Positions 6,956-15,019 of a stretch of 64,000 nucleotides of DNA are shown in pieces. How positions within the stretch are numbered: position 1 is the stretch's first letter; each line of letters opens with the position of its first letter. The notes under the pieces were generated by a model that saw only the letters and a list, made by a program, of their open reading frames with translations, searched no databases and was not told the origin of the DNA. Origin of the DNA: JABFRJ01 sp031374735. Its GTDB lineage: Bacteria; Pseudomonadota; Alphaproteobacteria; Rhizobiales; Hyphomicrobiaceae. The translations under genes and the position numbers were made by a program. Location: the NCBI GenBank assembly GCA_031374735.1, contig JANMGQ010000166.1:14043-78042 (forward strand), written 5' to 3'.

Positions 6956-7785
6956 ACTGGACCACGAAACAGAATTCAATCGGCGCGGTGGCCATGTTTA
7001 CGTGGCTGGCCATGATGCAGCCCGCGACAGCCGAAACGTGTCGCGAGCATGCCCCGGTCAATCTGCTGGGTGCTGGCAATACCTATCTCGTGGCGCGGCC
7101 GGATGGTCAGGAGATGTGTTTTACCATCCCGAAATCGGCCGGCCTTGCGGCTGGGCGCATCACCGTCTTGACGGTGCGCCCGTTTCAGAGCGCCTCCGCC
7201 GACGAGGTCGACGTGCAGGTGACCAAGGAGCGGACGCTGCTTCGCGGCACGGGGGTACACCAATCGGCTGATTTCTCAATGCCCGGCATGGCCGGTAGTG
7301 CGCGGGTGTTCATCCTTGGGGATGAGGATCGACATGTGACGCTGCGCGTGCGCCCACGTCACGGCAAGGACTACCGCCTGGCCATCATCGCCCATGAAAT
7401 CGACATCCCGCAGATGTTGGGCCACGCGACCTTGGATGCGTTCGCTCACATAGCGATGGCCACGATGATGGAAGAGATCATCGGCAAGAATGCACCGGCG
7501 ATGCGTTTCCTTGACGAGCGCATCCAGAGCATTGTGCTTAAGACATTCTTCGGTGCCGCAAAGGGACACTCGAAAGAGCAGATCGTCGCCGATATCGGCA
7601 TTGCCCTAGCGCTCAAGCAGGCCATGGCCGGTCAGGATGTGCCCCGCGATGTGCGCATCGCGGTTGCTACCTTCCTCGTTCATGCGTGGCGGGAGCTGAG
7701 CAAGAGCGCACTCAAGCCCATCGAGTGGCCGCTGCCGGCGCACGCGCGCGACACCTCGAAGCCGATCGCGGCGGCGCTGCGCTGA
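6952..7785 (+). CDS. exported protein of the conjugation-type block
   Basis: 277 residues with a clear signal peptide (residues 1-28, ending PATAETC). The mature part begins with a beta-rich domain (residues 30-145) that has two Cys (CREHAP, EMCFTIP) able to form a disulfide. A helical C-terminal half carries no obvious motif. The start is ATG at 6952, overlapping the upstream stop; the longer frame to 6856 lies within the upstream gene and was rejected. The product probably acts in the periplasm beside the membrane proteins of this operon. Family not recognised. Confidence 0.75.
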   Translation: MNWTTKQNSIGAVAMFTWLAMMQPATAETCREHAPVNLLGAGNTYLVARPDGQEMCFTIPKSAGLAAGRITVLTVRPFQSASADEVDVQVTKERTLLRGTGVHQSADFSMPGMAGSARVFILGDEDRHVTLRVRPRHGKDYRLAIIAHEIDIPQMLGHATLDAFAHIAMATMMEEIIGKNAPAMRFLDERIQSIVLKTFFGAAKGHSKEQIVADIGIALALKQAMAGQDVPRDVRIAVATFLVHAWRELSKSALKPIEWPLPAHARDTSKPIAAALR

Positions 7786-7811
7786 ACCCCGCAATGCAGG
7801 AAACAAACACT

Positions 7812-8057
7812 ATGAATTCGTCTGATCACCACGACTATCGACAACTGATGGAGCACAAGGACTTGCGTCGACGGGAGATCGCGACGGAGCAACAGCGTAT
7901 CGACCGCATTGACCGATTGGTCGCGCAGGATGCCAACCAAGACCGACCCTGGCAGAGCGGCTTCATGCTTCGCTTGATCGTAAATCTTGCCGGATATGGC
8001 GCGGTCGCGTGGTGGCTGCAGGGACTCTGGAAGATCCCGATACCGTGGCCCTGGTAG
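7812..8057 (+). CDS. small membrane-anchored protein
   Basis: 81 residues. The N-terminal 50 residues are highly charged and helical (QLMEHKDLRRREIATEQQ), followed by one hydrophobic C-terminal segment (LRLIVNLAGYGAVAWWLQGLW). This is a typical small bitopic accessory protein. It lies between the exported protein and the coupling ATPase in the same orientation, with a 26-nt gap upstream. ATG at 7812 is chosen because the longer frame starts inside the preceding gene. Function unknown. Confidence 0.65.
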   Translation: MNSSDHHDYRQLMEHKDLRRREIATEQQRIDRIDRLVAQDANQDRPWQSGFMLRLIVNLAGYGAVAWWLQGLWKIPIPWPW

Positions 8058-8104
8058 TTCCCAAAAGGCGGTGCACAGACCGACGACCTACAAGGAGATG
8101 AACA

Positions 8105-9802
8105 ATGGCCTTTCTCGATACGGTTCTGGAGCGCCTGTCGGGCGTGAAGCCTGCCGCCGCCGCAAGCATCGCGAGTGCAGCGCCTCCGACCCCTGTGGTG
8201 CAGCTGACGCCACTGCCACCCGCGCCGCAGCCAGTGAAGGTGCCGAGGCGGCGGCACGCCGTCGACCGGCGCACCTATCTGTCGGACCTCGACACGCCGT
8301 TGGTTCAGTTTGGACCGGGCGACAACTGGACGATCGAGGATGCGGTCTCGGGCGTGCATGTCTGCGGCGGAAACGGTTCCGGGAAAACGTCCGGCTCTGG
8401 GCAAACCTTGGCGAAGGCCTATCTGAGGGCTGGGTTCGGCGGTCTGGTACTGTGTGCGAAGAACGACGAACGTGACAACTGGATTCGCTACGCAAAGGCC
8501 TGCGGGCGCGAAAAGCATCTGATCATCGTCAGCGAGTCTGGCCCTTGGAGGTTCAACCTCGTCCAATATGAACTCGGTCGCGGCGGTGACCCTGCGGGCA
8601 GGGTCGATTCTTTGGTTTCCACCCTGATGACGCTGGTCGAGCAGACGGGGCGGCGCACGACGGGAGACGACAGCTTCTGGCAGCAGGCGGCTGAACAATT
8701 GTTGCGCAATGCGTTGATGGTGTTGGTCGCCTCACGCGGCGAGTTCTCACTGCTCGACGTGCAAAAATTCATCGACGCGATCCCGCGTTCGGGCCAGACG
8801 ATTGATAGCGAGGCTTGGAAGGCAAGCGAGATGGCGTTTCGTCTGGAGGACGCGCGCAAGGCGTACGAGGCGGCAGGCCGCAGCGCCGACTTCGATGCGA
8901 TCCAGCACTATCTGACAGTCCAGTTCCCCAACTTGGCTGATCGGACTCGGTCCAGCGTTGCCTATTCGTTGGCGGCGATGTTGCAGGATCTGCTCGTTGG
9001 CACGTCGCGGGAGCTGTTCAGTACGGGGTCGAATTTCTTCCCAGAAGACAGCTTCGACGGCGCGATCATCATTTTGGATTTGCCCGCTGCCCTGAAACGT
9101 TCCCACGCCACGGCGCAAACGCTTTTCAAAGTGGTGTGGCAAGCGGCTGCACTTCGGCGCATGGCGACGGTCGACAAACGGACAAGGCCCGTCTTTCTGT
9201 GGGCCGATGAAGCTCATTTTTTCGTGACTGAATTCGACAACCGGTTCCAGTCGCTGGCGCGCGCGGCGCGCGTCGCAACGGTGTATCTGACGCAAAACAT
9301 TTCGGCGTATCGGGCAAAGCTCGGCAGCCAGAACTCCGGCGATCTGACCAATTGGCTGATGGGCTTATTTCAGACCCATGCGTTTCACGCTCAAAGCGAT
9401 CCTACGACGATCGAGCATGCGCAAAAATTGTTCGGCAAACGCGAGATCACGCGCTTCAATGACAGCGGCTCCAACGCGGTCGGCAGCAACAGCAGTTACG
9501 CCTACAATGTCTCGGGCTCGCACGGCTCTGGCAGTGACGGCATGACGTTCTCAGGTTCGAGCGGCAGCACGGATACGCGTGGCAGCAACCGCACGATGAC
9601 CTCGGGGTACTCGACCAGCACCAGCGTTGAGCATGTGCTGGAGGCGCATCATTTTACCGGCCTTGCGACTGGCACCGATCAACTGCCGTTTGCGCGGCGT
9701 CATCTGCGCGGCATCGCACAAGCCTTTGTTTTTCGCCTGGGTCGCACATGGTCGACAGGCGATACCCATTTGCTTGCCCATTTCGATCGGAGGATCTCAT
9801 GA
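8105..9802 (+). CDS. conjugative coupling ATPase (VirD4/TraD-like, no TM)
   Basis: 565 residues. Walker A is GGNGSGKTS at residues 88-96 and Walker B FLWADEA at 365-371, in the RecA-like fold of DNA-translocating coupling proteins. The sequence after Walker A (GGLVLCAKNDERDNWIRYA) and the ALMVLVASRGEFSLLDVQ region also fit T4CP/TraD-type ATPases. Such proteins deliver the relaxosome to the secretion channel and pump DNA. Unlike most, this one starts without transmembrane helices (a Pro/Ala-rich N-terminus instead) and has a Gly/Ser/Asn-rich low-complexity insert at about residues 455-515. Membrane attachment may come from neighbouring operon proteins. RBS AAGGAG 7 nt before ATG. No relaxase gene is visible in the window. 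Confidence 0.85.
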   Translation: MAFLDTVLERLSGVKPAAAASIASAAPPTPVVQLTPLPPAPQPVKVPRRRHAVDRRTYLSDLDTPLVQFGPGDNWTIEDAVSGVHVCGGNGSGKTSGSGQTLAKAYLRAGFGGLVLCAKNDERDNWIRYAKACGREKHLIIVSESGPWRFNLVQYELGRGGDPAGRVDSLVSTLMTLVEQTGRRTTGDDSFWQQAAEQLLRNALMVLVASRGEFSLLDVQKFIDAIPRSGQTIDSEAWKASEMAFRLEDARKAYEAAGRSADFDAIQHYLTVQFPNLADRTRSSVAYSLAAMLQDLLVGTSRELFSTGSNFFPEDSFDGAIIILDLPAALKRSHATAQTLFKVVWQAAALRRMATVDKRTRPVFLWADEAHFFVTEFDNRFQSLARAARVATVYLTQNISAYRAKLGSQNSGDLTNWLMGLFQTHAFHAQSDPTTIEHAQKLFGKREITRFNDSGSNAVGSNSSYAYNVSGSHGSGSDGMTFSGSSGSTDTRGSNRTMTSGYSTSTSVEHVLEAHHFTGLATGTDQLPFARRHLRGIAQAFVFRLGRTWSTGDTHLLAHFDRRIS

Positions 9803-10419
9803 GCCCCAAACGCGTCGTCCTGTTCGTTTTGCTGATTGTAAGCGCCCCGGTCTGGCTGGCCCTACGATCGCGCTTTGGTGACCGCTTTATGGCGCTCCTG
9901 GCGGCAGCCTGGGGCATCGGCTACGGCAGCGTGTGGGTGCTGGCCCAGCCGATGGTGGCGGTCGAACTGGAGCCTCTCGTCGATCTGGGCAGGGTCGGGA
10001 CGCTGTTTCCGGTGCTGCTCGAATGGTACTATGCGAGCATGGTGCTGTGGATTGGGCAGCTGGGGTTTGCCTTGCTGCAGCGCCTGGGCGTGATGATGGG
10101 CGAGTTGGAGGCACCACATCCGTGGTACACGGGCACCTTCTGGGTGTGCCGGTTCAACTATGCGGTGCCGGATCTGATTGGCATGGGATGTTGCTGGATC
10201 TGGTTGGCGGGTGCATTGGCCAATCGGGTGCCGGCGATCAAGAGTGCCACGCCGCTGATGGCGACCGTCATGGTCGGCAGTTTTCTGCTCATGGCCTATG
10301 TCAGTTACCTCAACAGCCACGCGCTGCCATTTCGGGCACGGGCGGCCAAGGCCAACGGACAGTCGAAGCCCAACCGCTATCTGGCGCGGCTGCGCAGTTC
10401 GGCCTCGCGCTCGCGCTAG
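9799..10419 (+). CDS. polytopic membrane protein of the transfer block
   Basis: 206 residues with about five hydrophobic segments (residues 5-20, 29-48, 68-85, 130-148, 160-180) and a basic C-terminus. The start ATG overlaps the ATPase stop (ATGA at 9799-9802), so translation is coupled to the coupling ATPase. This is the obvious candidate for its membrane partner, comparable in position to TraG/TraD-associated membrane factors, though I do not recognise the family. It closes the tightly packed block. Confidence 0.75.
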   Translation: MSPKRVVLFVLLIVSAPVWLALRSRFGDRFMALLAAAWGIGYGSVWVLAQPMVAVELEPLVDLGRVGTLFPVLLEWYYASMVLWIGQLGFALLQRLGVMMGELEAPHPWYTGTFWVCRFNYAVPDLIGMGCCWIWLAGALANRVPAIKSATPLMATVMVGSFLLMAYVSYLNSHALPFRARAAKANGQSKPNRYLARLRSSASRSR

Positions 10420-10589
10420 GGTTTGGGGCAGATCTTTTCACGGCGCGATCCGGCGTTGATGCGCATTGCCCGGAAATAGCGACCCAAGCACCAGTCAAGC
10501 CCATACATTCGACATTGACACGACCACGGCCAACCGGTTCCCTGGCTTGTGATCTCGCTGCGACGGGGCATTGAGACGAGGGCGCTGTC

Positions 10590-10943
10590 ATGCTGACCGA
10601 CGAACAAAAGCGCGCCATCGAAAATCAGGCGGCGCAAGCCATCCGACAGAGCTGGGGTGGCCTGAACGGTGCGCGGGTTCGCGGTGTGATTGATGACATC
10701 AGGGCGAAGGTAGTCGAGGAGGGATGGTTCGGCAAACAGACGACCGACCAACTTAACGACATGCGCTATCTCGCCAACGCGCCCGACAAGTTGGGCGTCG
10801 GTCAGATCTACGAGATCGGCGCGGAGAAAGTCGAAGCCGCCTGGGCTGCAGTGTTTGGCTACGACCAGCGCGACGCCGCCCGCGCCGCATCAACCATCAA
10901 CCCTCCAGAGCGTGATCGCGATGATCAGGAGCTGGGACGCTAG
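10590..10943 (+). CDS. hypothetical protein, 117 aa
   Basis: A soluble, helix-rich protein of 117 residues (MLTDEQKRAIENQAAQAIRQSW...) with a conserved-looking middle (VVEEGWFGKQTTDQLNDMRYLANAP) and a charged tail. It lies 170 bp downstream of the transfer block on the same strand and ends convergently with the next gene, 15 bp away. A helper role in conjugation is possible, but nothing in the sequence proves it. Confidence 0.6.
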   Translation: MLTDEQKRAIENQAAQAIRQSWGGLNGARVRGVIDDIRAKVVEEGWFGKQTTDQLNDMRYLANAPDKLGVGQIYEIGAEKVEAAWAAVFGYDQRDAARAASTINPPERDRDDQELGR

Positions 10944-10958
10944 CGCGCGAATGCGCGC

Positions 10959-11408
10959 TCAGCGCAGCGCCCACCAAATCGCTGCTGCTATCACGGCGTT
11001 GATGGCGAGCGTGGCGAGAAAGGCGCGACCCCAGATGCGGCGGATCATACCGGCTTCAGGCGTCGCCCGCGACAGCGACTTCTCGAATTCCTCGACTGTT
11101 GCCGTCAGCACGGCGACCTTGCCGGCCAGATGCTCGATGACGGTGCGGCTTTCCTCTTTCGCACCTTGCATTTCGGCGAAAATTTCGGTCAGCAGCACGG
11201 TCTGGTCGACGCCTACGTGCTCCTGCGGCGACAGCTCGCGGGGCCGGTAGGGGCTGCCGATGCTGGCGAGATAGCGCGACAGGGTGCCCGGCGTGGTCGC
11301 AACGCTCTTACCATCAGCGAGGCTCTCGACGATCTGGGCCAGGGTCTTGCCAGATTTCTTCTGGTCTTCAATGAACGACCGATGCGGCTTCAAAGTCTCG
11401 AATGCCAT
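10959..11408 (-). CDS. tail-anchored putative DNA-binding protein
   Basis: 149 residues. The N-terminal 60 residues (FIEDQKKSGKTLAQIVESL ... TPGTLSRYLASIGSPYRPR) look like a helix-turn-helix of plasmid mobilisation or accessory proteins. The middle is coiled-coil-like (VIEHLAGKVAVLTATVEEFEKSL), and the last 20 residues form one membrane helix (FLATLAINAVIAAAIWWAL). The upstream extension to 11,516 was rejected in favour of ATG at 11,408. It abuts the replication origin, so a role in origin or relaxosome tethering to the membrane is conceivable. This is inference only. Confidence 0.6.
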   Translation of the reverse strand: MAFETLKPHRSFIEDQKKSGKTLAQIVESLADGKSVATTPGTLSRYLASIGSPYRPRELSPQEHVGVDQTVLLTEIFAEMQGAKEESRTVIEHLAGKVAVLTATVEEFEKSLSRATPEAGMIRRIWGRAFLATLAINAVIAAAIWWALR

Positions 11409-11551
11409 GCGGCTCCCCACTCGGTGCGATGGCTTCGAGAGTACGTCGGTGTTGCAGTAAGATGCAACTGACGAGGTTTGCTCGTGACGCTTCGACACGT
11501 CCCTTTCTGATCTCAAAAATCCAAAACTCTCTTTTATGAGAATTAGGTAGA

Positions 11552-11587
11552 TCTTCAGTACTGAACTCTTCAGAGGTCTTCAGTACT
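11552..11587. promoter_or_regulatory. repeated TCTTCAGTACT motif near origin
   Basis: TCTTCAGTACT occurs at 11,552-11,562 and 11,577-11,587. The first copy overlaps a perfect 12-bp palindrome, TTCAGTACTGAA (11,554-11,565). The pair sits between the tail-anchored protein gene and the iteron array in an AT-richer tract, so it may be an operator or an origin element. Confidence 0.4.
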
Positions 11588-11639
11588 CTTATGCGACGCG
11601 CGCTAAGCGGCACTCATCCTTGCTGTCCGGCCGAACCCG

Positions 11640-11820
11640 CACCCCAAGTCTGCGTGGACATCACCCCAAGTCAGCGTAAAGGCCACCCCAAGTCAGCGTA
11701 GAAAACGGGGTCAATCACCCCAAGTCTGCGTAGCCGCCACTCCAACTCAGCGTGGCAAGCCGGTAAGCTATTGAAAGTTCGTGGGAGAAATTGTGGATAA
11801 ACCACCCCAAGTCTGCGTAG
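11640..11820 (+). other. iteron-type replication origin (oriV)
   Basis: Six direct copies of an 18-bp iteron, consensus CACCCCAAGTCTGCGTAG, start at 11,640, 11,662, 11,684, 11,716, 11,738 and 11,803. The spacing is mostly 22 bp, i.e. two helical turns. Copies two and three carry CAGCG instead of CTGCG, and the fifth is the most diverged (CACTCCAACTCAGCGTGG). A perfect DnaA box lies inside the array. RepA is encoded 1 kb away on the minus strand. Iterons plus a PF04796-type RepA plus a DnaA box define a theta-type plasmid origin, here inside an integrated element. Confidence 0.9.
11791..11800 (-). promoter_or_regulatory. DnaA box
   Basis: TTGTGGATAA is the exact complement of the consensus DnaA box TTATCCACAA. 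It lies 3 bp before the last iteron. Confidence 0.85.
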
Positions 11821-11859
11821 TGGTGCATGCGGCATCGGTCACCAGAATTCGACCAACTC

Positions 11860-12810
11860 TCACCGTAGTGGCGCTTCCCGAAGTTCAAGCCGTGACCAGA
11901 TGATCTCACCCTTGTCCTTTGGAATTTTGCGGATCGTTGGCTCGATCCGATAGCGCCGATTGCGTTCGACAAAGCGCGAAACCCAATCGTGATTATCGCG
12001 GAAGAAGACTAAAGACTCGGCGCTCTGCACGATGAGTCGGTTGATCTCGCGAATTTCGCCAAGGCCAACCTTGCGGCGCCGACTGCTGAAATCTGGGAAA
12101 GTGAAATCGTCTCGCTTGGGCCTGTTTACGTCTGGCTTGATACGGATGGCGATATCTGGAGCGAGCGGAACTATCCGATTGAGCACGCGCGGATCATCTG
12201 CAGCTTCAATGGCGATGGGATAGTCACTCGTGAAGAATGGGCTGCTGGTCTCTTCGTTGATGAGGATGTCCCAGTCAAAGTTCCCGAAACCGCTGACGCG
12301 ACCCATGACATTTGTGATCCCAATCGCCTGAGGGTACCTGCCGTCGATGTCGATGACAACCGTTCCATCGGCCAGCAGTTCTGAGAGCGACTTGCCACCC
12401 AGTTCTGGTGGGGCCTTCGGTATGTCGCCACGGCGATCGATCGCAGAGGCGGTTGCTTCGAGCATGCCTCGGATCGGGCCGGAATTGATCCGCATTGCAG
12501 CCGGCGAGCAAGTGGCAACATATGCAGCGAAGCCTGCTATGACATAGACGGTGTCAGCGTCGATGGTGTTCGTCCGCAATTTCTCGACGCTCGCATTGTA
12601 CTTTGGCTCAATGGTGGTGAGGAATTCCTCGATGATGCGCGGCTCTGTTAGATACTCATTGGTGTTGCCTTCATCGATCCGGCAGACATCTCGTGTCCGG
12701 CAGGGAAAGGCCCTCATATCCGGTTTTCGGATGGCATAGAGCAAGTCACCAAGATCTGGTGCATGGAAGTTCCTGAGGTGAACTTGAGAGATGTAGTGAT
12801 CGAGTGCCAT
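11860..12810 (-). CDS. DUF4238 domain protein
   Basis: 316 residues. The N-terminus DHYISQVHLRNF followed by LLYAIRKPD is the hallmark of DUF4238 proteins. The middle holds FFTSDYPIAIE, also typical. The biochemical role of the family is unknown. Members are frequent as single cargo genes in mobile elements and near defence loci. Here it separates the iteron array from repA, an unusual place. There is no membrane segment and the gene appears intact. Confidence 0.8.
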   Translation of the reverse strand: MALDHYISQVHLRNFHAPDLGDLLYAIRKPDMRAFPCRTRDVCRIDEGNTNEYLTEPRIIEEFLTTIEPKYNASVEKLRTNTIDADTVYVIAGFAAYVATCSPAAMRINSGPIRGMLEATASAIDRRGDIPKAPPELGGKSLSELLADGTVVIDIDGRYPQAIGITNVMGRVSGFGNFDWDILINEETSSPFFTSDYPIAIEAADDPRVLNRIVPLAPDIAIRIKPDVNRPKRDDFTFPDFSSRRRKVGLGEIREINRLIVQSAESLVFFRDNHDWVSRFVERNRRYRIEPTIRKIPKDKGEIIWSRLELREAPLR

Positions 12811-12877
12811 GTGCGCCTAAACTGTCGCGAAGTGGTTCTTCCTCTTCAGTAGTCTAGCAGCTGTCGGCACTACTGAC

Positions 12878-13939
12878 TCATGGCCGCAGCAGCTTCACGC
12901 CCTTCGCCGAGAACAATCGCTCGGTATCACACGGCTTCAGAATGACGCCCTGATCGGTGATCTCGACGGGCAGGGCCGGGAATACCTCGCGGATGGCAGC
13001 GAGGTCCTCGGCAAAGAGTTGCCGAAAACGCCATGCCTCCTTGACGTTGGCACCGAACTGTTCGGCAAGGGCAGTCCAGGAGATCGGATAGCGCCGCTCG
13101 ACGCGACGCAGGCGGTAAGCGAGCCACATCACCATATCGATCTGCTTGGCGCTCTGTGAAAACGCCTTGAGTACGCGGATATCGACGGGCAGGGCGTGCT
13201 GGCGCAGCGACTCGAAGAAGTCTTGGTCGAGGCGTAGGGTTGATGACCAGAGCATGCGCTGGTCGGCGTTGCGTGGCAGCCAGATCTCGAAAGCCTTGAT
13301 CGGTTGAGCGTTGATGGTGGTTGCGGTGTCGCCATGCCACAAGCCGATCTGCATGCGTGCAGCGGCCAGTCGATTGAGCTGCTCCTTGAACTGGCGGAGC
13401 GTGCCGCGCTGTCCGCCGGTCACCGGAAAGCCGAGGTCTCGGATGAATGCCGACATGCTGTCAGCGATCTCGATTTCAGCGCGCTTCTGGCGGATCGCCA
13501 TCGTGCAGATATGCAGCAACAGCAACCTTGCCTTGGGGCCATAGGGCAACCCTTGCGGCGTCATCTTGCCTGTGACCGGGTCCTTCAAATATCCGGCCTG
13601 CACCGCGAGGGAGTTCTTGCCGTATTCGCGGACATGCTCGCGAACGCCGTTGCCGGGTTCGCGGTAGGGCTTGCCGCACAGCGCAAGCACGCTATGGATG
13701 TGGTGGCGGTCGCTTTCCTCGGCACGCTCGGCAGCCATTAAATCACGGGTCTCGATGCGTCGCCGTTTGACGGGTGTCAGGACATCAGCCGCGTCACGCT
13801 TTTTCTGAATGGCGGTCAAGTGCCGAACGAGGATGCGGCGCATGTCGCCGTGGACACCGTCAAGCTGAGCCAAAAGATCGGCGTCGCGAAATGTCTCAAT
13901 CGGGTCCGCAGGCGCAAGCACTATGCTGTGGCCGGACAT
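12878..13939 (-). CDS. repA: plasmid replication initiator RepA
   Basis: 353 residues resembling plasmid-encoded RepA proteins (PF04796). Features include a conserved stretch YGPKARLLLLHICTMAI (about residues 125-141), a Phe-Pro-Val-Thr-Gly-Gly motif (FPVTGG, about 165), LPRNADQRMLWSS, and a C-terminal winged-helix-like region (ALPVDIRVLKAFSQSAKQIDMVMWLAYRL). Such proteins bind iterons and open the origin with DnaA. The start ATG at 13,939 overlaps the stop of the ribbon-helix-helix gene (TGATG), and an in-frame GTG lies one codon earlier. It forms an operon with the partition genes and should recognise the iterons at 11,640-11,820. Confidence 0.88.
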   Translation of the reverse strand: MSGHSIVLAPADPIETFRDADLLAQLDGVHGDMRRILVRHLTAIQKKRDAADVLTPVKRRRIETRDLMAAERAEESDRHHIHSVLALCGKPYREPGNGVREHVREYGKNSLAVQAGYLKDPVTGKMTPQGLPYGPKARLLLLHICTMAIRQKRAEIEIADSMSAFIRDLGFPVTGGQRGTLRQFKEQLNRLAAARMQIGLWHGDTATTINAQPIKAFEIWLPRNADQRMLWSSTLRLDQDFFESLRQHALPVDIRVLKAFSQSAKQIDMVMWLAYRLRRVERRYPISWTALAEQFGANVKEAWRFRQLFAEDLAAIREVFPALPVEITDQGVILKPCDTERLFSAKGVKLLRP

Positions 13940-14163
13940 CACGACGCCGCTTGTGGGAACCGTTGTTCGAGCAACTCACGCACGACGTCGGCCATGTTGA
14001 CACCTTGCATGGCGCATTGGACCTTGATGCGATGGTGCAACGGCTCTGGCACATCGACGGTCAGGCGTTTGGTCGGCATTCCCGCCGGGATGGGATTGGC
14101 CAGGACCCACGATTCGGGCGTCGGCTGTTTGGTGGGGCGGTCGAACGATATGGATTTGCTCAT
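13939..14163 (-). CDS. ribbon-helix-helix partition/repressor protein (ParG/CopG-like)
   Basis: 74 residues. The C-terminal half (PTKRLTVDVPEPLHHRIKVQCAMQG... then VNMADVVRELLEQRF) is a ribbon-helix-helix DNA-binding fold: a short beta strand, then two helices. The N-terminus is polar and flexible, as in ParG. Its position directly after parA and before repA suggests that it is the centromere-binding partner and autorepressor of the partition operon. I see no separate parB. Confidence 0.75.
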   Translation of the reverse strand: MSKSISFDRPTKQPTPESWVLANPIPAGMPTKRLTVDVPEPLHHRIKVQCAMQGVNMADVVRELLEQRFPQAAS

Positions 14164-14195
14164 TTGGGCTTCCTCTTCAGTTGATCATGGATGGC

Positions 14196-14801
14196 TTAGG
14201 CGAGCACACGCAGCTCGGCGGATGCGGCACTGGTCGGTGCGGTTTCGAGCACGCTCAATCCTTGAGCGAAGCTCTCGGCAAATCCGACGCGTTGGCCGAT
14301 CGATTGCGTCAGGACGGGGAACGGCTGACCGGCGAAGGCTGCTCGCACGTCACGACCAATCGCAGTGTTGGCGATGCGCCGGTTGATGACGAATGCGGCA
14401 CGAAGGTGCTCGCGGTAAGTTTGGGCTTCGACGACGAGTCGGACGGTGTCGTCGGTCGCCCAGATATCGACAGGCGATGGCTGCGCCGGGATCAGAACAA
14501 AATCGGCAGCTAGGATGGCGGAGCGGGCGATCTCGTTCGAGCGGGGCGGTCCATCGATGAAGACGAAGTCGTATCCGGCGGCCAAGCCGGGCAGGTCTTT
14601 GTGCAGTGAGGCTTTCGGCATGCCGACGACGGGAAACCTTGGTTCTGCAGTGCGCACGGCAGACCACGCCAGCGCACTGCCCTGCGGGTCGGCATCGATC
14701 AGCAACACGCGCTGCTTGCGTGATGCAAAGGCATCGGCGAGATTGATGGCGAGCGTCGTCTTGCCGACGCCGCCTTTTTGATTGAGCAATGAGATGATCA
14801 C
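14196..14801 (-). CDS. parA: ParA-family partition ATPase
   Basis: 201 residues, the length of small ParA/ParF-type ATPases without an N-terminal DNA-binding domain. The deviant Walker A is KGGVGKTT (residues 9-16), followed by LLIDADPQGSALAW and the A' motif FVFIDGPP. ParA partitions low-copy replicons on the nucleoid. The operon parA - ribbon-helix-helix - repA is a typical plasmid maintenance cassette, and 32 bp separate it from the next gene. Confidence 0.88.
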   Translation of the reverse strand: MIISLLNQKGGVGKTTLAINLADAFASRKQRVLLIDADPQGSALAWSAVRTAEPRFPVVGMPKASLHKDLPGLAAGYDFVFIDGPPRSNEIARSAILAADFVLIPAQPSPVDIWATDDTVRLVVEAQTYREHLRAAFVINRRIANTAIGRDVRAAFAGQPFPVLTQSIGQRVGFAESFAQGLSVLETAPTSAASAELRVLA

Positions 14802-15019
14802 AAATACCGCGAACTGAATGTCATGAGTTCAAGGAATCAGACCTTGCGGCAAAGCGCAAACGCACAGTCCCGATTGGCCGCAATTACGACGATGTTATTT
14901 GTTGTGTGATGGAAACGCGTCACACTTGGAGAGCTTCCTCGGAAATGGTCGCCGCTGCGCGACGGCTGGCGCTTCACTTGGAAGCGGAGAGGATGATCGA
15001 GTATGAGTACAGATGAGAG
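14802..15019. promoter_or_regulatory. parA upstream region with inverted repeat
   Basis: The 218 bp between parA and the upstream HTH gene should hold the parA-repA promoter and perhaps the centromere. GTGTGA (14,904-14,909) and TCACAC (14,920-14,925) form perfect arms 10 nt apart, about 105 bp before parA. No iteron copies occur here. Confidence 0.4.
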
